Shown here piece after piece: positions 18,339 through 27,046 of a DNA stretch of 64,000 nucleotides. The notes beneath the pieces were generated by a model that was not told the DNA's origin, did not search any database, and saw nothing but the letters and a program-made list of their open reading frames with translations. This DNA is from Halorubrum sp. CSM-61 (GTDB lineage Archaea > Halobacteriota > Halobacteria > Halobacteriales > Haloferacaceae). Location: positions 102,536 through 166,535 of the forward strand of contig NZ_RJJW01000005.1 of assembly GCF_003781945.1 (NCBI RefSeq), given 5' to 3'. The translations under genes were made by a program, and so were the position numbers. Within the stretch, counting starts at the first letter, position 1. Every line of letters begins with the position of its first letter.

Positions 18339-18866
18339 TCACTCCTCGACGAACTCCCGACGGAACTCGGCCGAGAGGTGCTCGCGCTGCCACGCGTCGA
18401 TCGCGGACTCGTCGAGACGGGCCGCCCAGACCGCGAGCAGACCGACGGCGAAGGCGACGCCGGGAAGGATCAGCGCGGCGGCGTCGACGAACAGCTCCGG
18501 GCGAAAGAGAAAGAGGGCGATCCGGTCTCGGTACGCGTCCCACGCCGGCCCGAACGCGACCCACCGGAACGCGGTCGGGACGAGCGCAACGGTCGTGACC
18601 GGGTAGAGTGAGGCGTCCGTCACCGGCCCACCTCTGCCGCGCGCGAACGCAGCGGCGTAGAACCCCCAGCAGGCCAGCGACGCGACCGCGGAGGCGACCC
18701 GCCGAGGACCGTCAGGCGCGCCGTGATCGAGGGCGCCGAGCTCGAACAGGAGCCCGGCGGCGCCGACGTAGCCGATCAGGCAGGCGAGCGCGCCGCCGAC
18801 GAGGACGCCGGCGTGGGCGGCCCGCGACTGGTTCGCGAACGGGGCCAGACCGATCGGAAGCGACAT
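18339..18866 (-). CDS. membrane protein of unknown function
   Basis: A 175-residue protein with four hydrophobic segments (about residues 18-43, 58-76, 85-103 and 126-146) and an acidic C-terminal helix (AWQREHLSAEFRREFVEE). The start MSLPIGLAPF is the only plausible ATG. Same strand and close spacing as the TVP38-like gene, so possibly cotranscribed. No family recognised. Confidence 0.68.
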   Translation of the reverse strand: MSLPIGLAPFANQSRAAHAGVLVGGALACLIGYVGAAGLLFELGALDHGAPDGPRRVASAVASLACWGFYAAAFARGRGGPVTDASLYPVTTVALVPTAFRWVAFGPAWDAYRDRIALFLFRPELFVDAAALILPGVAFAVGLLAVWAARLDESAIDAWQREHLSAEFRREFVEE

Positions 18867-18950
18867 CGGCGAGAGATGGAGTCGCTCGGCGGTTGAAGCT
18901 TGCGAGTCGCTCTCCGGGTTCCGGCGAGCGACGGCACGGGGAAGCCCGTG

Positions 18951-19778
18951 TTACGACAGCTTTCCGAGCGCCTCGAAGAAGTCGGAGGGAGGCCCGGCGA
19001 TCCGCATCGGCGGGGTCGTCCGCTCGACGGTCACCTCGGTCGGGGCGGGGAGGGTCGCCACGTTCCGCCCGTCGCTGGCGACGACGACCTCCTCGACGCC
19101 CTCGACCGCCACGGTCACGGTCGCGTCGGCGTCGACCACGAGCGGGGGCATCCCCTCGTCGGCGACCATCTCGTTGACGACGAGCCCGCTCACTCCCGGA
19201 TGGACGAGCGGGCCGCGCTCGGAGAGGTTGTACGCGGTCGAGCCCGTGGGCGTCGCGACGAGGACCCCGTCGGCGTGACCGCTTGCGTACCGGCTCCCGT
19301 CCACGCGGACCTCGTAGTCGATCCCGGCGCCGGGACCTCGTCGATCGCCTTGGATCACGATCTCGTTGGCCGCGGGGACGGAGGTCCAGCAGTCGGTCCG
19401 GGCGACGAGCCGCGGCGCCTCCCGCACGTCCATCTCGCCGCGGTCGAACGCATCGACCTCCGAGAGGACGGCCTCCTCGGCGTCCTCCGGGGAGACCGCG
19501 TTGAGGAAGCCGACCTCTCCGAGGTTGACGCCGACGATCGGGGTGTCCTCGGCGTTGCGTGCGACGAAGAGAAACGTCCCGTCGCCGCCGACCGCGACCG
19601 CGAGATCGCAGTCCGCGAGCGCGCCGACCGCGCGGCCGGCGTCCGGCTCGCCGAGCGCGTCGGCGGTCTCGGCGTCGAGCCAGACGGACGCGCCGGCGCC
19701 GACGACCGCGTCGCGCAGCTCGTCGGCGACGGCGACCGCGCGATCGCTCCCCTTCCGCGCCACGATTCCGACCTCCAT
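18951..19778 (-). CDS. nadK: NAD kinase
   Basis: A 275-residue enzyme that phosphorylates NAD to NADP. The diagnostic motif GGDGTFL (about residues 60-66) is present, followed by VNLGEVGFL, the NE motif (AANEIVIQGDR), the glycine-rich ATPTGSTAYNLS and a C-terminal VVASDGRN segment. The frame could start nine codons upstream, but the ATG at 19778 (MEVGIVARKG) matches the usual N-terminal strand. It is divergent from the KaiC-like gene with 121 bp between starts. Confidence 0.95.
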   Translation of the reverse strand: MEVGIVARKGSDRAVAVADELRDAVVGAGASVWLDAETADALGEPDAGRAVGALADCDLAVAVGGDGTFLFVARNAEDTPIVGVNLGEVGFLNAVSPEDAEEAVLSEVDAFDRGEMDVREAPRLVARTDCWTSVPAANEIVIQGDRRGPGAGIDYEVRVDGSRYASGHADGVLVATPTGSTAYNLSERGPLVHPGVSGLVVNEMVADEGMPPLVVDADATVTVAVEGVEEVVVASDGRNVATLPAPTEVTVERTTPPMRIAGPPSDFFEALGKLS

Positions 19779-19899
19779 GCGCCACCGATTCTCGCCGCCG
19801 GACAAAAGGATGCGGACATCGGACCGCGGTTCCGGAAAGTTTCAAGCCGCCCCCCCGCCTTGCCAGAACCATGTCGAGCCCCGACGGCCGACTGGAACC

Positions 19900-21285
19900 A
19901 TGAGCGAAGACGACGACTGGTTCGAGCGCGCGTTGCGAGACGCCGACGCGGACAGCGGTGCGGCGGACGACGGGGATGAGGACGGAGCCGGCGACGACCG
20001 AGCCGAAGCGGACGCCGAGGCGCACGAGGGAGACGAACCTCAAGAGGCGGCCGAACACGAGGGAGACGACAACCGCGACGCCGAGCGCGATGCCGAGCGG
20101 GGGAGGGACCCGTTCGGCGGGATCCGCGAGGGGGAGCGGGACCCGTCGCGAGGAGTCGGCGGCGACCTCGACGAAGGCGATTTCGGCGATGACGACTTCG
20201 GCGGTGAGGCCCCCGACGACGATCCGTTCGGCGGCGGGTCGTTCGGCGAGGACGACCCCTTCGGCGGCGGATCGGCGGGAGGCGACACCGAGGACCCGGC
20301 CGGCTCCGAAGGGGGATTCGGCGGCGGGTCGTTCGGCGAGGACGACCCCTTCGGCGGCGGTGAGGGCGATGAGGGCGGTGGGGATGACGGGGACGGCGGA
20401 CCGCCCAGCGGCGGACGGACCGGCGGCGGACCGGCCGGCGGATCGGCGGACCCCTTCGGCGGGTACCGCGGGAGCGCCGCGGGCGACTCGGGCGGCCCGA
20501 ACGACGTCGGATTCGGCGAGTTCGACGGCGGGGAAGGCGGCGACCCGTCGTCGGGGTTCGACGCCGACCCCGACGAGTTCGAGTCGTCGATCGAGCGCAC
20601 CGACGTCGGGATCGAGGGGCTCGACGAGATGATCCTCGGCGGCGTCCCGTGCCGCTCGCTGCTGTCGGTCATCGGCGGCGCGGGGACCGGAAAGACGACG
20701 TTCGCGCTCCAGTTCCTCAACGAGGCGCTCGAGTCCGACCGGAAGGGGATCTACATCACGCTCGAACAGACCCGGGAGTCGATCCTCTCGACGGCCGAGG
20801 AGAAGGGGTGGTCGTTCCGCGAGCACGCCGACGAGGACCGGCTCGCGGTGGTCGCCATCGACCCGATCGAGATGGCGAACTCGCTGGCGTCGATCCGGAA
20901 CGACCTCGTCCGGCTCATCGCCGAGTTCGACGCCGACCGGCTGGTGTTAGACTCTGTCTCGCTGTTGGAGATGATGTACGACGACCCGGCGAAGCGGCGC
21001 TCGGAGGTGTTCGGGTTCACCCGGTCGCTGAAGGCGGCCGGCGTCACGACCCTGCTCACCTCGGAGGCGAGCGAGCGGAACCCCTACGCCTCCCGGCACG
21101 GGATCGTCGAGTACCTCACCGACGCGGTGTTCGTGCTCCAGTACATCCGCGGCACCGACTTCCGGGAGACGCGCCTCGCCGTCGAGATCCAGAAGATCCG
21201 CGACGCCAACCACTCCCGGCAGTCGAAGCCGTACGAGATCACCGACACCGGCATCTCGGTGTACGGACAGGCGAACATCTTCTGA
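19900..21285 (+). CDS. KaiC-like RecA-superfamily ATPase with a long acidic repeat N-terminus
   Basis: A 461-residue protein in two parts. Residues 1 to about 228 are extremely acidic and glycine-rich and contain at least six DPFGG units, two inside a duplicated GGSFGEDDPFGGG block. Residues 229-461 form one KaiC/RecA domain: LDEMILGGVP, Walker A GGAGTGKTTFA (about 258), the paired-glutamate region YITLEQTRES, the Walker B strand DRLVLDSVS and the late EIQKIRDANHS. Single-domain KaiC homologues act in signalling and motility control (ArlH is related). The tail looks disordered and may recruit partners or drive condensation. Confidence 0.85.
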   Translation: MSEDDDWFERALRDADADSGAADDGDEDGAGDDRAEADAEAHEGDEPQEAAEHEGDDNRDAERDAERGRDPFGGIREGERDPSRGVGGDLDEGDFGDDDFGGEAPDDDPFGGGSFGEDDPFGGGSAGGDTEDPAGSEGGFGGGSFGEDDPFGGGEGDEGGGDDGDGGPPSGGRTGGGPAGGSADPFGGYRGSAAGDSGGPNDVGFGEFDGGEGGDPSSGFDADPDEFESSIERTDVGIEGLDEMILGGVPCRSLLSVIGGAGTGKTTFALQFLNEALESDRKGIYITLEQTRESILSTAEEKGWSFREHADEDRLAVVAIDPIEMANSLASIRNDLVRLIAEFDADRLVLDSVSLLEMMYDDPAKRRSEVFGFTRSLKAAGVTTLLTSEASERNPYASRHGIVEYLTDAVFVLQYIRGTDFRETRLAVEIQKIRDANHSRQSKPYEITDTGISVYGQANIF

Positions 21286-21373
21286 CGGCGGCTTCGCGCG
21301 CGGCGAGTGGTTTCGCAATCGCTCTCACAGCTCGTCGTGAACATTTTTCCCTGCTGAATGTATCGGCTGTGAT

Positions 21374-24300
21374 ATGACTGCTACCTCGGGAATTCTCGAC
21401 GCCCTCCACGGAATTTCCTCTCGTCTGAACGGGGATATGAGCGAAAAGGACGTGGAGAACACCTTTCTCAACGAAGACTTCTACACCCTCCTCGGATACG
21501 AGGGAGCCGGACACGACCTCCGAAGCGAGTGGACACTGCCCGATAACCGGCGTCCGGATTACGTCACGCTCGACAGTAACGAGTCGGTCACGGCGGTCTA
21601 CGAGTTCAAAACGAGTGGCCGCGAACTCGGCCCCCACGAGGATCAACTGTTCCACTACGTAGACGAACTCAAGGCCGACTACGGCGTCCTCACTAACGGA
21701 GAGGAGCTGCGACTCTATCGGCGGGAGGAACAGTCGCGGCTGCTGACCGTCTCGCTCGGAGATGCGACGGAGAGCGACGCCGCCGACCTGGAAGCGGCCC
21801 TCCGAAAGCCAGAGTGGGACATCACCGATCCCGAGAGCGTCACCGCCTTCCTCGACGGCCTCGACGAGGTGGAACTCGACGGCCAGCTCGGACAGGAACA
21901 CTTCTTCGAAACGTTCCGCTTGGAGGAGGACAGCCCCTTCGCCAACCTCGTGACGGCGATGATGGACCTGCTCGTCGAACTGAGGGACGAACAGGAAGCG
22001 AAGTTCGTCAAAGGGGCGTACGACTTCTGGGAGGCGAGCTACGCCAGCGAACCGGACGAGACGCCCGACTCGTGGGAGCCGTTCATCGAGGGCGGGCAGT
22101 CCCTCCGGGACTTCATGTTCTGTCTGGAGTCCGGTCACGCGCTTCTCGCGCGGCTTCTCTTGGCAAAGGCGACCGACGATCACGACTTCTTCCCCAACAG
22201 CAAGGGGCTTCGTCGGTACTTCGACGAACTCGGTGGTTTCAGCGGGAATATCGAACTTGACGCCTACCCGGTCGCGGCGAACGGGATGATCGAGGACATG
22301 CGGAACCAGCTCGTCCAGAGCCTGTTCGAGGACGACATCTTCATCTGGTGGACGGATGGCTACGGCGAACAGACGGCGAGCCAACACGACAACCCGTACA
22401 CCCGCTTCCGCGACGTGGCGAAGGAGGGGAGCGAGGTGAGCCGTGTGAGTCCGGCGACTCGCGAGCGGTTCAGTCGCGCTATCGCGCACGTCTCTTTCGC
22501 GGTCCTCAAGTTCGACTTCGCGGAGATCGAGGGCGACCCGCTCGGAGATCTCTACCAGCGGTACTTCGACCCGGAGACACGGAAGGCACTCGGGGAGTTC
22601 TACACCCCACAGCCGGTCATCGACTACATCATGGACGGCGTGGACTACGACGTCGGCGTCTCGGAGGAACGCATCATCGACCCGTCGTGCGGGTCCGGGA
22701 CGTTCCTCGTCGAGGCGGTCGATCGCTACCTCGACGACGTGCGCCGGTACAACGACGATCCCGATTGGTCGGAACACCTCACCGAACTGTGTACGACGCC
22801 GCACATCGTCGGACTCGACATTCACCCGTTCGCGGTGTTGATGGCGCAGATTCGCTTTATGGTCGCGATCCTCCCCGAGTACCGGGAGGCGAAGCGAGAG
22901 AGTGAGAGCTTCACCATCCGGCGACTCCCGATCTTCCGAACCGACTCCCTGCGGAACGAGCGCGAACTGACGGGGATCGATATCGGCGACGACGGGCAGA
23001 CGCAGATGACGCTGGACTCGATCACGGAGGACAGTCAGGACGTGAAGATCCCCGTGCCCCTTCCCATCGAGGTCGACGAGGACGAGGTGGCCGACTCCGA
23101 ACTGGAGGACGGCTTCCTCGTCCAGCGGGTGCGGATGCCGAAGTACGATACGGCAAAAGTGAACGCCGGGGTTCGGAACTTCGGAGAGTATTACGCGGCT
23201 CTACAGGGCGTCCTCGACGTGGTGAAGTTCCACATGCAGGAAGGTTGGTGGGAGTACGGCGGCGGCCTCGAAGAAGGAATCCACCGCTACACGACTCGCG
23301 AGTACGAGGGCGTTGAGGAGTTCTTCGAGCCGTACGTCAACGACATTCTCGCGACAGTGCGTTATCTGCAGGAGGATCACGGTGATGGACGGCTGTTCAA
23401 GATGTTCGAGGACACCGTCCTCGCGCTCGTTGTGAAGAACTACATGGACTATGATTATGTCGTCGGAAATCCCCCTTACGTTCGCGTTCAAAACCTTCCA
23501 AACCGACAGAAGGAGTACCTCGATCAGCTCTATGACTCTGCGATCGGGAATTATGATTTATATTGTCTGTTCACTGAACGAGGGATCGACCTTCTGGACG
23601 ATGGGGGCCGACTTGGATACATTGTCCCGAACCAGTTCATGCATACGGACTACGGTGCGGGAATGAGGTCCGAGATACTGAATCGTACATCAATCGAGGA
23701 GATGTACGACTTCCGTAATTCGGGTGTCTTTGAGGACGCTATGAATTGTCCTGCCATTTTCATTCTGGAAGAGGAAGACGACGCGGACGTGAGAAGTGAG
23801 AATGATATTCGCAGTATCCGAGTAAAGTCAAATATCGATCAAAAATCCGGCCGCGCAGTTGACAAAAAAGTTATCGACTTGGTAAGTGAGAAACGAGGTA
23901 GTTCTGGATATAGCGATCAGTATCTGGATGCTTTTGATTACCCACAGAATCGTCTCACAGCAGATGATTATTGGGCGCTCATGCCGCCTCATGAGCTAGA
24001 AATATTTGAGAAACTTGAACAAAAAGCTGATCAGAGAATATCCGATGTCGTTGATTCGGTGTTTGCCGGGACACAGACGGGGGCAAATAAGGTCTATGTC
24101 GTTACTCTCGTTGATGCTGATCGGATCGATAGTTCAGATGGGGGTCGCACTGTCACCGTCAAACCATCCGGAGAGGAACAGACTTACGAGGTTGAGACGG
24201 ATCTGCTTCGCCCTTGGCTCCAAGGGAACGATATTCGGCGGTGGCGCGGTGATTGGTCTGGCCAACACGTTATTCTGCCCTATTATATCGAAGGAGAAGG

Positions 24301-25255
24301 AGATCAGCGCAACGCACAGCTATACGATCCTGATGAGATGCGCGATAATTATCCTCTCACATGGGATTACTTTGAGGAGCATCGTGATGCACTTGAGGCG
24401 AGAGAGGGTGGTCGTATGCGCGGACGAGAAGATTGGTACGGATTTACGTATCCGAAGAGTCATGAGCGGTTCGAGCGACTGAAATTAATAGCACCGGCAA
24501 TCTCCATGGATTCCCGGTTCATGTTCGATGAAACTGGGAGTTGGTACTTCAAAACCGGATACGGTATTCAGGCCGAACCTCGCTTCGAAGAGCAAACATC
24601 AGTGTTAGCAGCCCAACTTAACTCAAAAGCCCTCAACTTCTATTTCAAACATATCGCTGCGCTCAAGATCAGCGGAGCGTATGAATACCGCGCACAGTTT
24701 GTCGAAAAGTTACCTTATCTGATGCCCAATCAGACTGATGAATCCAATAACATTTCGTCGAAAGTCGAAAATATCATACAAATCGTCGACATGAGTAACA
24801 AGACGGAGCGCTTCCCCGAAGCCTACCTCGGAGACTTCGACGGCGATCTCGGATACATTGATTACGAGTGGCAGACCCGACGGTATCCGGTGAACGCAGA
24901 CATTCAGGAGAAAGGGACAGAGGGACGTTTTGCTGTTACCGCTGGTCGCTCCGACGAGATCACCGATCCGCTCATGGATCGAGGAGATCGTGAGGAGCGG
25001 AAGCTTCGAGCGCAGTATGTCCATACCGCTGTAGACGGGAGAAATATGAAGAAGGGAGAAGAGCAAACGATTCCGATCCCGAGGTCTCGTGATGGCGTGA
25101 AACAGCTCATCGAGGCACTGGAGTCCGATCGACAGACCGTCGACGAGACGAGCATCGAAGCCCTCGAAGCGGAGATCGACGAGATCGTGTACGACCTGTT
25201 CGACCTGACTTCGGACGAGCGTGACGTTGTCGAAGACTATCTCGAAGTGTTCTGA
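21374..25255 (+). CDS. Type IIG restriction-modification enzyme (Eco57I-like, single chain)
   Basis: A 1293-residue protein that should both methylate and cut DNA. An N-terminal nuclease has a PD-(D/E)xK pattern (RPDYV at about 60, then VYEFKTSG at about 76). A helical linker follows. The adenine methyltransferase carries motif I IDPSCGSGTFLVEA (about 435) and motif IV NPPYVRVQN (about 699). The C-terminal third is the target-recognition region, with the WLQGNDIRRW and YPKSHERFERL segments common in this class. The stretch 23440-24820 is clearly richer in A+T than the rest, suggesting a recently swapped recognition domain. Stand-alone, with tRNA-Gly and att-like debris downstream. Confidence 0.9.
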   Translation: MTATSGILDALHGISSRLNGDMSEKDVENTFLNEDFYTLLGYEGAGHDLRSEWTLPDNRRPDYVTLDSNESVTAVYEFKTSGRELGPHEDQLFHYVDELKADYGVLTNGEELRLYRREEQSRLLTVSLGDATESDAADLEAALRKPEWDITDPESVTAFLDGLDEVELDGQLGQEHFFETFRLEEDSPFANLVTAMMDLLVELRDEQEAKFVKGAYDFWEASYASEPDETPDSWEPFIEGGQSLRDFMFCLESGHALLARLLLAKATDDHDFFPNSKGLRRYFDELGGFSGNIELDAYPVAANGMIEDMRNQLVQSLFEDDIFIWWTDGYGEQTASQHDNPYTRFRDVAKEGSEVSRVSPATRERFSRAIAHVSFAVLKFDFAEIEGDPLGDLYQRYFDPETRKALGEFYTPQPVIDYIMDGVDYDVGVSEERIIDPSCGSGTFLVEAVDRYLDDVRRYNDDPDWSEHLTELCTTPHIVGLDIHPFAVLMAQIRFMVAILPEYREAKRESESFTIRRLPIFRTDSLRNERELTGIDIGDDGQTQMTLDSITEDSQDVKIPVPLPIEVDEDEVADSELEDGFLVQRVRMPKYDTAKVNAGVRNFGEYYAALQGVLDVVKFHMQEGWWEYGGGLEEGIHRYTTREYEGVEEFFEPYVNDILATVRYLQEDHGDGRLFKMFEDTVLALVVKNYMDYDYVVGNPPYVRVQNLPNRQKEYLDQLYDSAIGNYDLYCLFTERGIDLLDDGGRLGYIVPNQFMHTDYGAGMRSEILNRTSIEEMYDFRNSGVFEDAMNCPAIFILEEEDDADVRSENDIRSIRVKSNIDQKSGRAVDKKVIDLVSEKRGSSGYSDQYLDAFDYPQNRLTADDYWALMPPHELEIFEKLEQKADQRISDVVDSVFAGTQTGANKVYVVTLVDADRIDSSDGGRTVTVKPSGEEQTYEVETDLLRPWLQGNDIRRWRGDWSGQHVILPYYIEGEGDQRNAQLYDPDEMRDNYPLTWDYFEEHRDALEAREGGRMRGREDWYGFTYPKSHERFERLKLIAPAISMDSRFMFDETGSWYFKTGYGIQAEPRFEEQTSVLAAQLNSKALNFYFKHIAALKISGAYEYRAQFVEKLPYLMPNQTDESNNISSKVENIIQIVDMSNKTERFPEAYLGDFDGDLGYIDYEWQTRRYPVNADIQEKGTEGRFAVTAGRSDEITDPLMDRGDREERKLRAQYVHTAVDGRNMKKGEEQTIPIPRSRDGVKQLIEALESDRQTVDETSIEALEAEIDEIVYDLFDLTSDERDVVEDYLEVF

Positions 25256-25257
25256 CG

Positions 25258-25263
25258 TTTTTT
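25258..25263 (+). terminator. T-run after the restriction-modification gene
   Basis: Six consecutive T begin 3 bp after the stop codon of the Type IIG gene. Oligo-T runs terminate archaeal transcription. Position is the only evidence. Confidence 0.35.
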
Positions 25264-25304
25264 GTCGTCGTACCTACGGCTCGCGGTGTTGCTCGCCGCA
25301 GGTA

Positions 25305-25326
25305 TGTACCGTCCGGGAATCGAACC
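25305..25326 (-). repeat. partial tRNA-Gly 3' end, diverged
   Basis: 22 bp match the minus-strand 3' end (discriminator, acceptor, T arm) of the intact tRNA-Gly downstream with two differences. It lies 50 bp after the Type IIG gene and looks like an attachment-site remnant. Confidence 0.7.
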
Positions 25327-25388
25327 AGAGGAAGACGGTCCGGGCGTGCGGCCTCGCTTCGCTCGGCCGTTCCGGGCTGCGGCTTCCA

Positions 25389-25457
25389 GGGTTCAATTCC
25401 CGGACGGTGCATTTCTCTCACTACGTTCGAGAAATGCACCGTCCGGGAATTGAACCC
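25389..25457. repeat. 29-bp perfect inverted repeat made from the tRNA-Gly 3' end
   Basis: Arms 25389-25417 and 25429-25457 are exact reverse complements around an 11-bp spacer. The right arm is the T arm and acceptor end of the real tRNA-Gly plus 6 bp of flank; the left arm is an inverted copy of it. Whatever inserted or left here duplicated the tRNA end in the opposite orientation. Confidence 0.85.
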
Positions 25458-25505
25458 GGGCTATTAGCTTGGGAAGCTAATGTCCTACCACTGGACCAAC
25501 GGTGC
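25435..25505 (-). tRNA. tRNA-Gly (anticodon CCC)
   Basis: On the minus strand: acceptor GCACCGT/ACGGTGC with discriminator A, D arm with AGTGGTAGGAC, anticodon stem TTAGC/GCTAA around loop TTCCCAA (anticodon CCC), T arm with GGTTCAATTCC. 71 nt, no intron, CCA not encoded. Confidence 0.95.
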
Positions 25506-25596
25506 TCACTCGGGAGTATCCGACCTTCCCACTTCAACGTAGCGCTTCCGGTGCCGGGAGCCACACCCTTAACCCGCCGCCGACGGAGTCGTCCCC

Positions 25597-27045
25597 ATGC
25601 ACTCGCAGCCGAACCAGACGGACGTGACGGTCGATCCGGCGGCCGTCGAGCGCGTTCGCGAGCGACGCGCCGAACTCGCGCCGGCGCTCGGTCGGACGTG
25701 GACCGACGGCGAACCGCGACGCTTCCTCACCGACCTCACCGCGATCGGGAGCCGGATGGCGGGCAGCGAGGGGGAGCGCCGGGCCGCCGCGATCGTCGCC
25801 GACGCGTTCGAGCGGGCGGGGCTCTCCAACGTGGAGACGAGACCGTTCGAGATGGACGCGTGGGAGCGCGGGGACGCGACGCTCCGAGTGACGGCGCCGG
25901 GACGCGACGGCGCGACGGCGACTCGGGAGTTCGAGGCGCTGGCGCTGCCGTACTCTCCTTCGGGGAGCGTCACCGGCGAACTCGTGGACGTGGGGTACGG
26001 CACGCCCGCCGAGATCGACGAGCGGGACGTGGAGGGCCGTATCGCGGTCGCGTCGACGACGACCCCGGAGGGCGGGCGGTTCGTCCACCGGATGGAGAAG
26101 TTCGGCTACGCGATCGAGGCGGGCGCGGTCGGCTTCGTCTTCGTCAACCACCTCGACGGCCAGCTCCCGCCGACGGGGTCGCTGACGTTCGGCGAGGAGG
26201 CCGACGCGGTCGCCGTCGGCGTCTCGAAGGAGACCGGCGCGTGGCTCCGGGAGTACGCGGTCGACGGGAGCGACGAGAGAGGGATGGGGACGGACGGCGA
26301 CGCCCCCGCGGCGACCGCCGAGCTGTCGGTCGCGGCGACGACCGAGCCGGGCGAGAGCCGGAACGTGATCGGGCGCGCGGGCCCGGACACCGACGAGCGG
26401 CTCCTCCTGCTCGCGCACTACGACGCCCACGACATCGCGGAGGGCGCGCTCGACAACGGCTGCGGGATCGCGACCGTCGCGACCGCCGCGGGGATCCTGA
26501 CCGAGGCGGCCCTCCCGATCGGCGTCGACGTGGTCGGCGTCGGCTCCGAGGAGGTCGGACTCCTCGGCGCGGAGCGGTTGGCCGAGCGGCTCGATCTCGA
26601 CCGGGTCAAGGGCGCGGTCAACGTCGACGGAGCGGGGCGGTTCCGCGACCTCGTGGCGCTCGCGCACGCCTCCGAGACTGCGGCGTCGGTCGCCGAGGCG
26701 GTGGCGACGGCGACGGGCCAGCCGATCGCGGTGGACGCGGAGCCGCACCCCTTCTCCGACCAGTGGCCGTTCGTCCGGCGCGGGGTGCCCGCCCTCCAGC
26801 TCCACAGCGACTCCGGTGACCGCGGACGGGGGTGGGGACACACCCACGCGGACACTCGCGACAAGGTCGACGACCGGAACGTCCGGGAGCACGCGATGCT
26901 CGTCGCCCTGCTCGTCGCCGACTTCGCGGCCCCCGAGCGCGACGCACCCCGGCTCGACCGCGACGACCTAATCTCGGCGCTCCGCGAGGCCGACTTCGAG
27001 ACGGGAATGCGCGCGGCCGACCTCTGGCCCGCCGGCTGGGAGTGA
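25597..27045 (+). CDS. M28 family zinc metallopeptidase (aminopeptidase)
   Basis: A 482-residue peptidase with an inserted PA-like domain (about residues 120-235). The two-zinc site is visible: histidine and aspartate in LLLAHYDAHD, aspartate in LDNGCGIA, the paired glutamates in GVGSEEVGLLGA, aspartate in AVNVDGAG, and the final histidine in GWGHTHADTRDK. M28 enzymes release N-terminal amino acids. No export signal is evident, so it probably acts in the cytoplasm. The start at 25597 follows the tRNA-Gly promoter side. The C-terminus nearly touches the convergent nadE. Confidence 0.92.
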   Translation: MHSQPNQTDVTVDPAAVERVRERRAELAPALGRTWTDGEPRRFLTDLTAIGSRMAGSEGERRAAAIVADAFERAGLSNVETRPFEMDAWERGDATLRVTAPGRDGATATREFEALALPYSPSGSVTGELVDVGYGTPAEIDERDVEGRIAVASTTTPEGGRFVHRMEKFGYAIEAGAVGFVFVNHLDGQLPPTGSLTFGEEADAVAVGVSKETGAWLREYAVDGSDERGMGTDGDAPAATAELSVAATTEPGESRNVIGRAGPDTDERLLLLAHYDAHDIAEGALDNGCGIATVATAAGILTEAALPIGVDVVGVGSEEVGLLGAERLAERLDLDRVKGAVNVDGAGRFRDLVALAHASETAASVAEAVATATGQPIAVDAEPHPFSDQWPFVRRGVPALQLHSDSGDRGRGWGHTHADTRDKVDDRNVREHAMLVALLVADFAAPERDAPRLDRDDLISALREADFETGMRAADLWPAGWE

Positions 27046-27046
27046 G

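Noticed and set aside
20220-20360. DNA direct repeats that might be an insertion-sequence end
   Set aside because: They encode the duplicated GGSFGEDDPFGGG protein blocks of the KaiC-like gene and have no transposase nearby.
21374-25255. Reading the large methyltransferase as PglX of a BREX system
   Set aside because: An N-terminal PD-ExK nuclease is present and no other BREX genes (pglZ, brxC, brxL) are adjacent, so a stand-alone Type IIG enzyme fits better.
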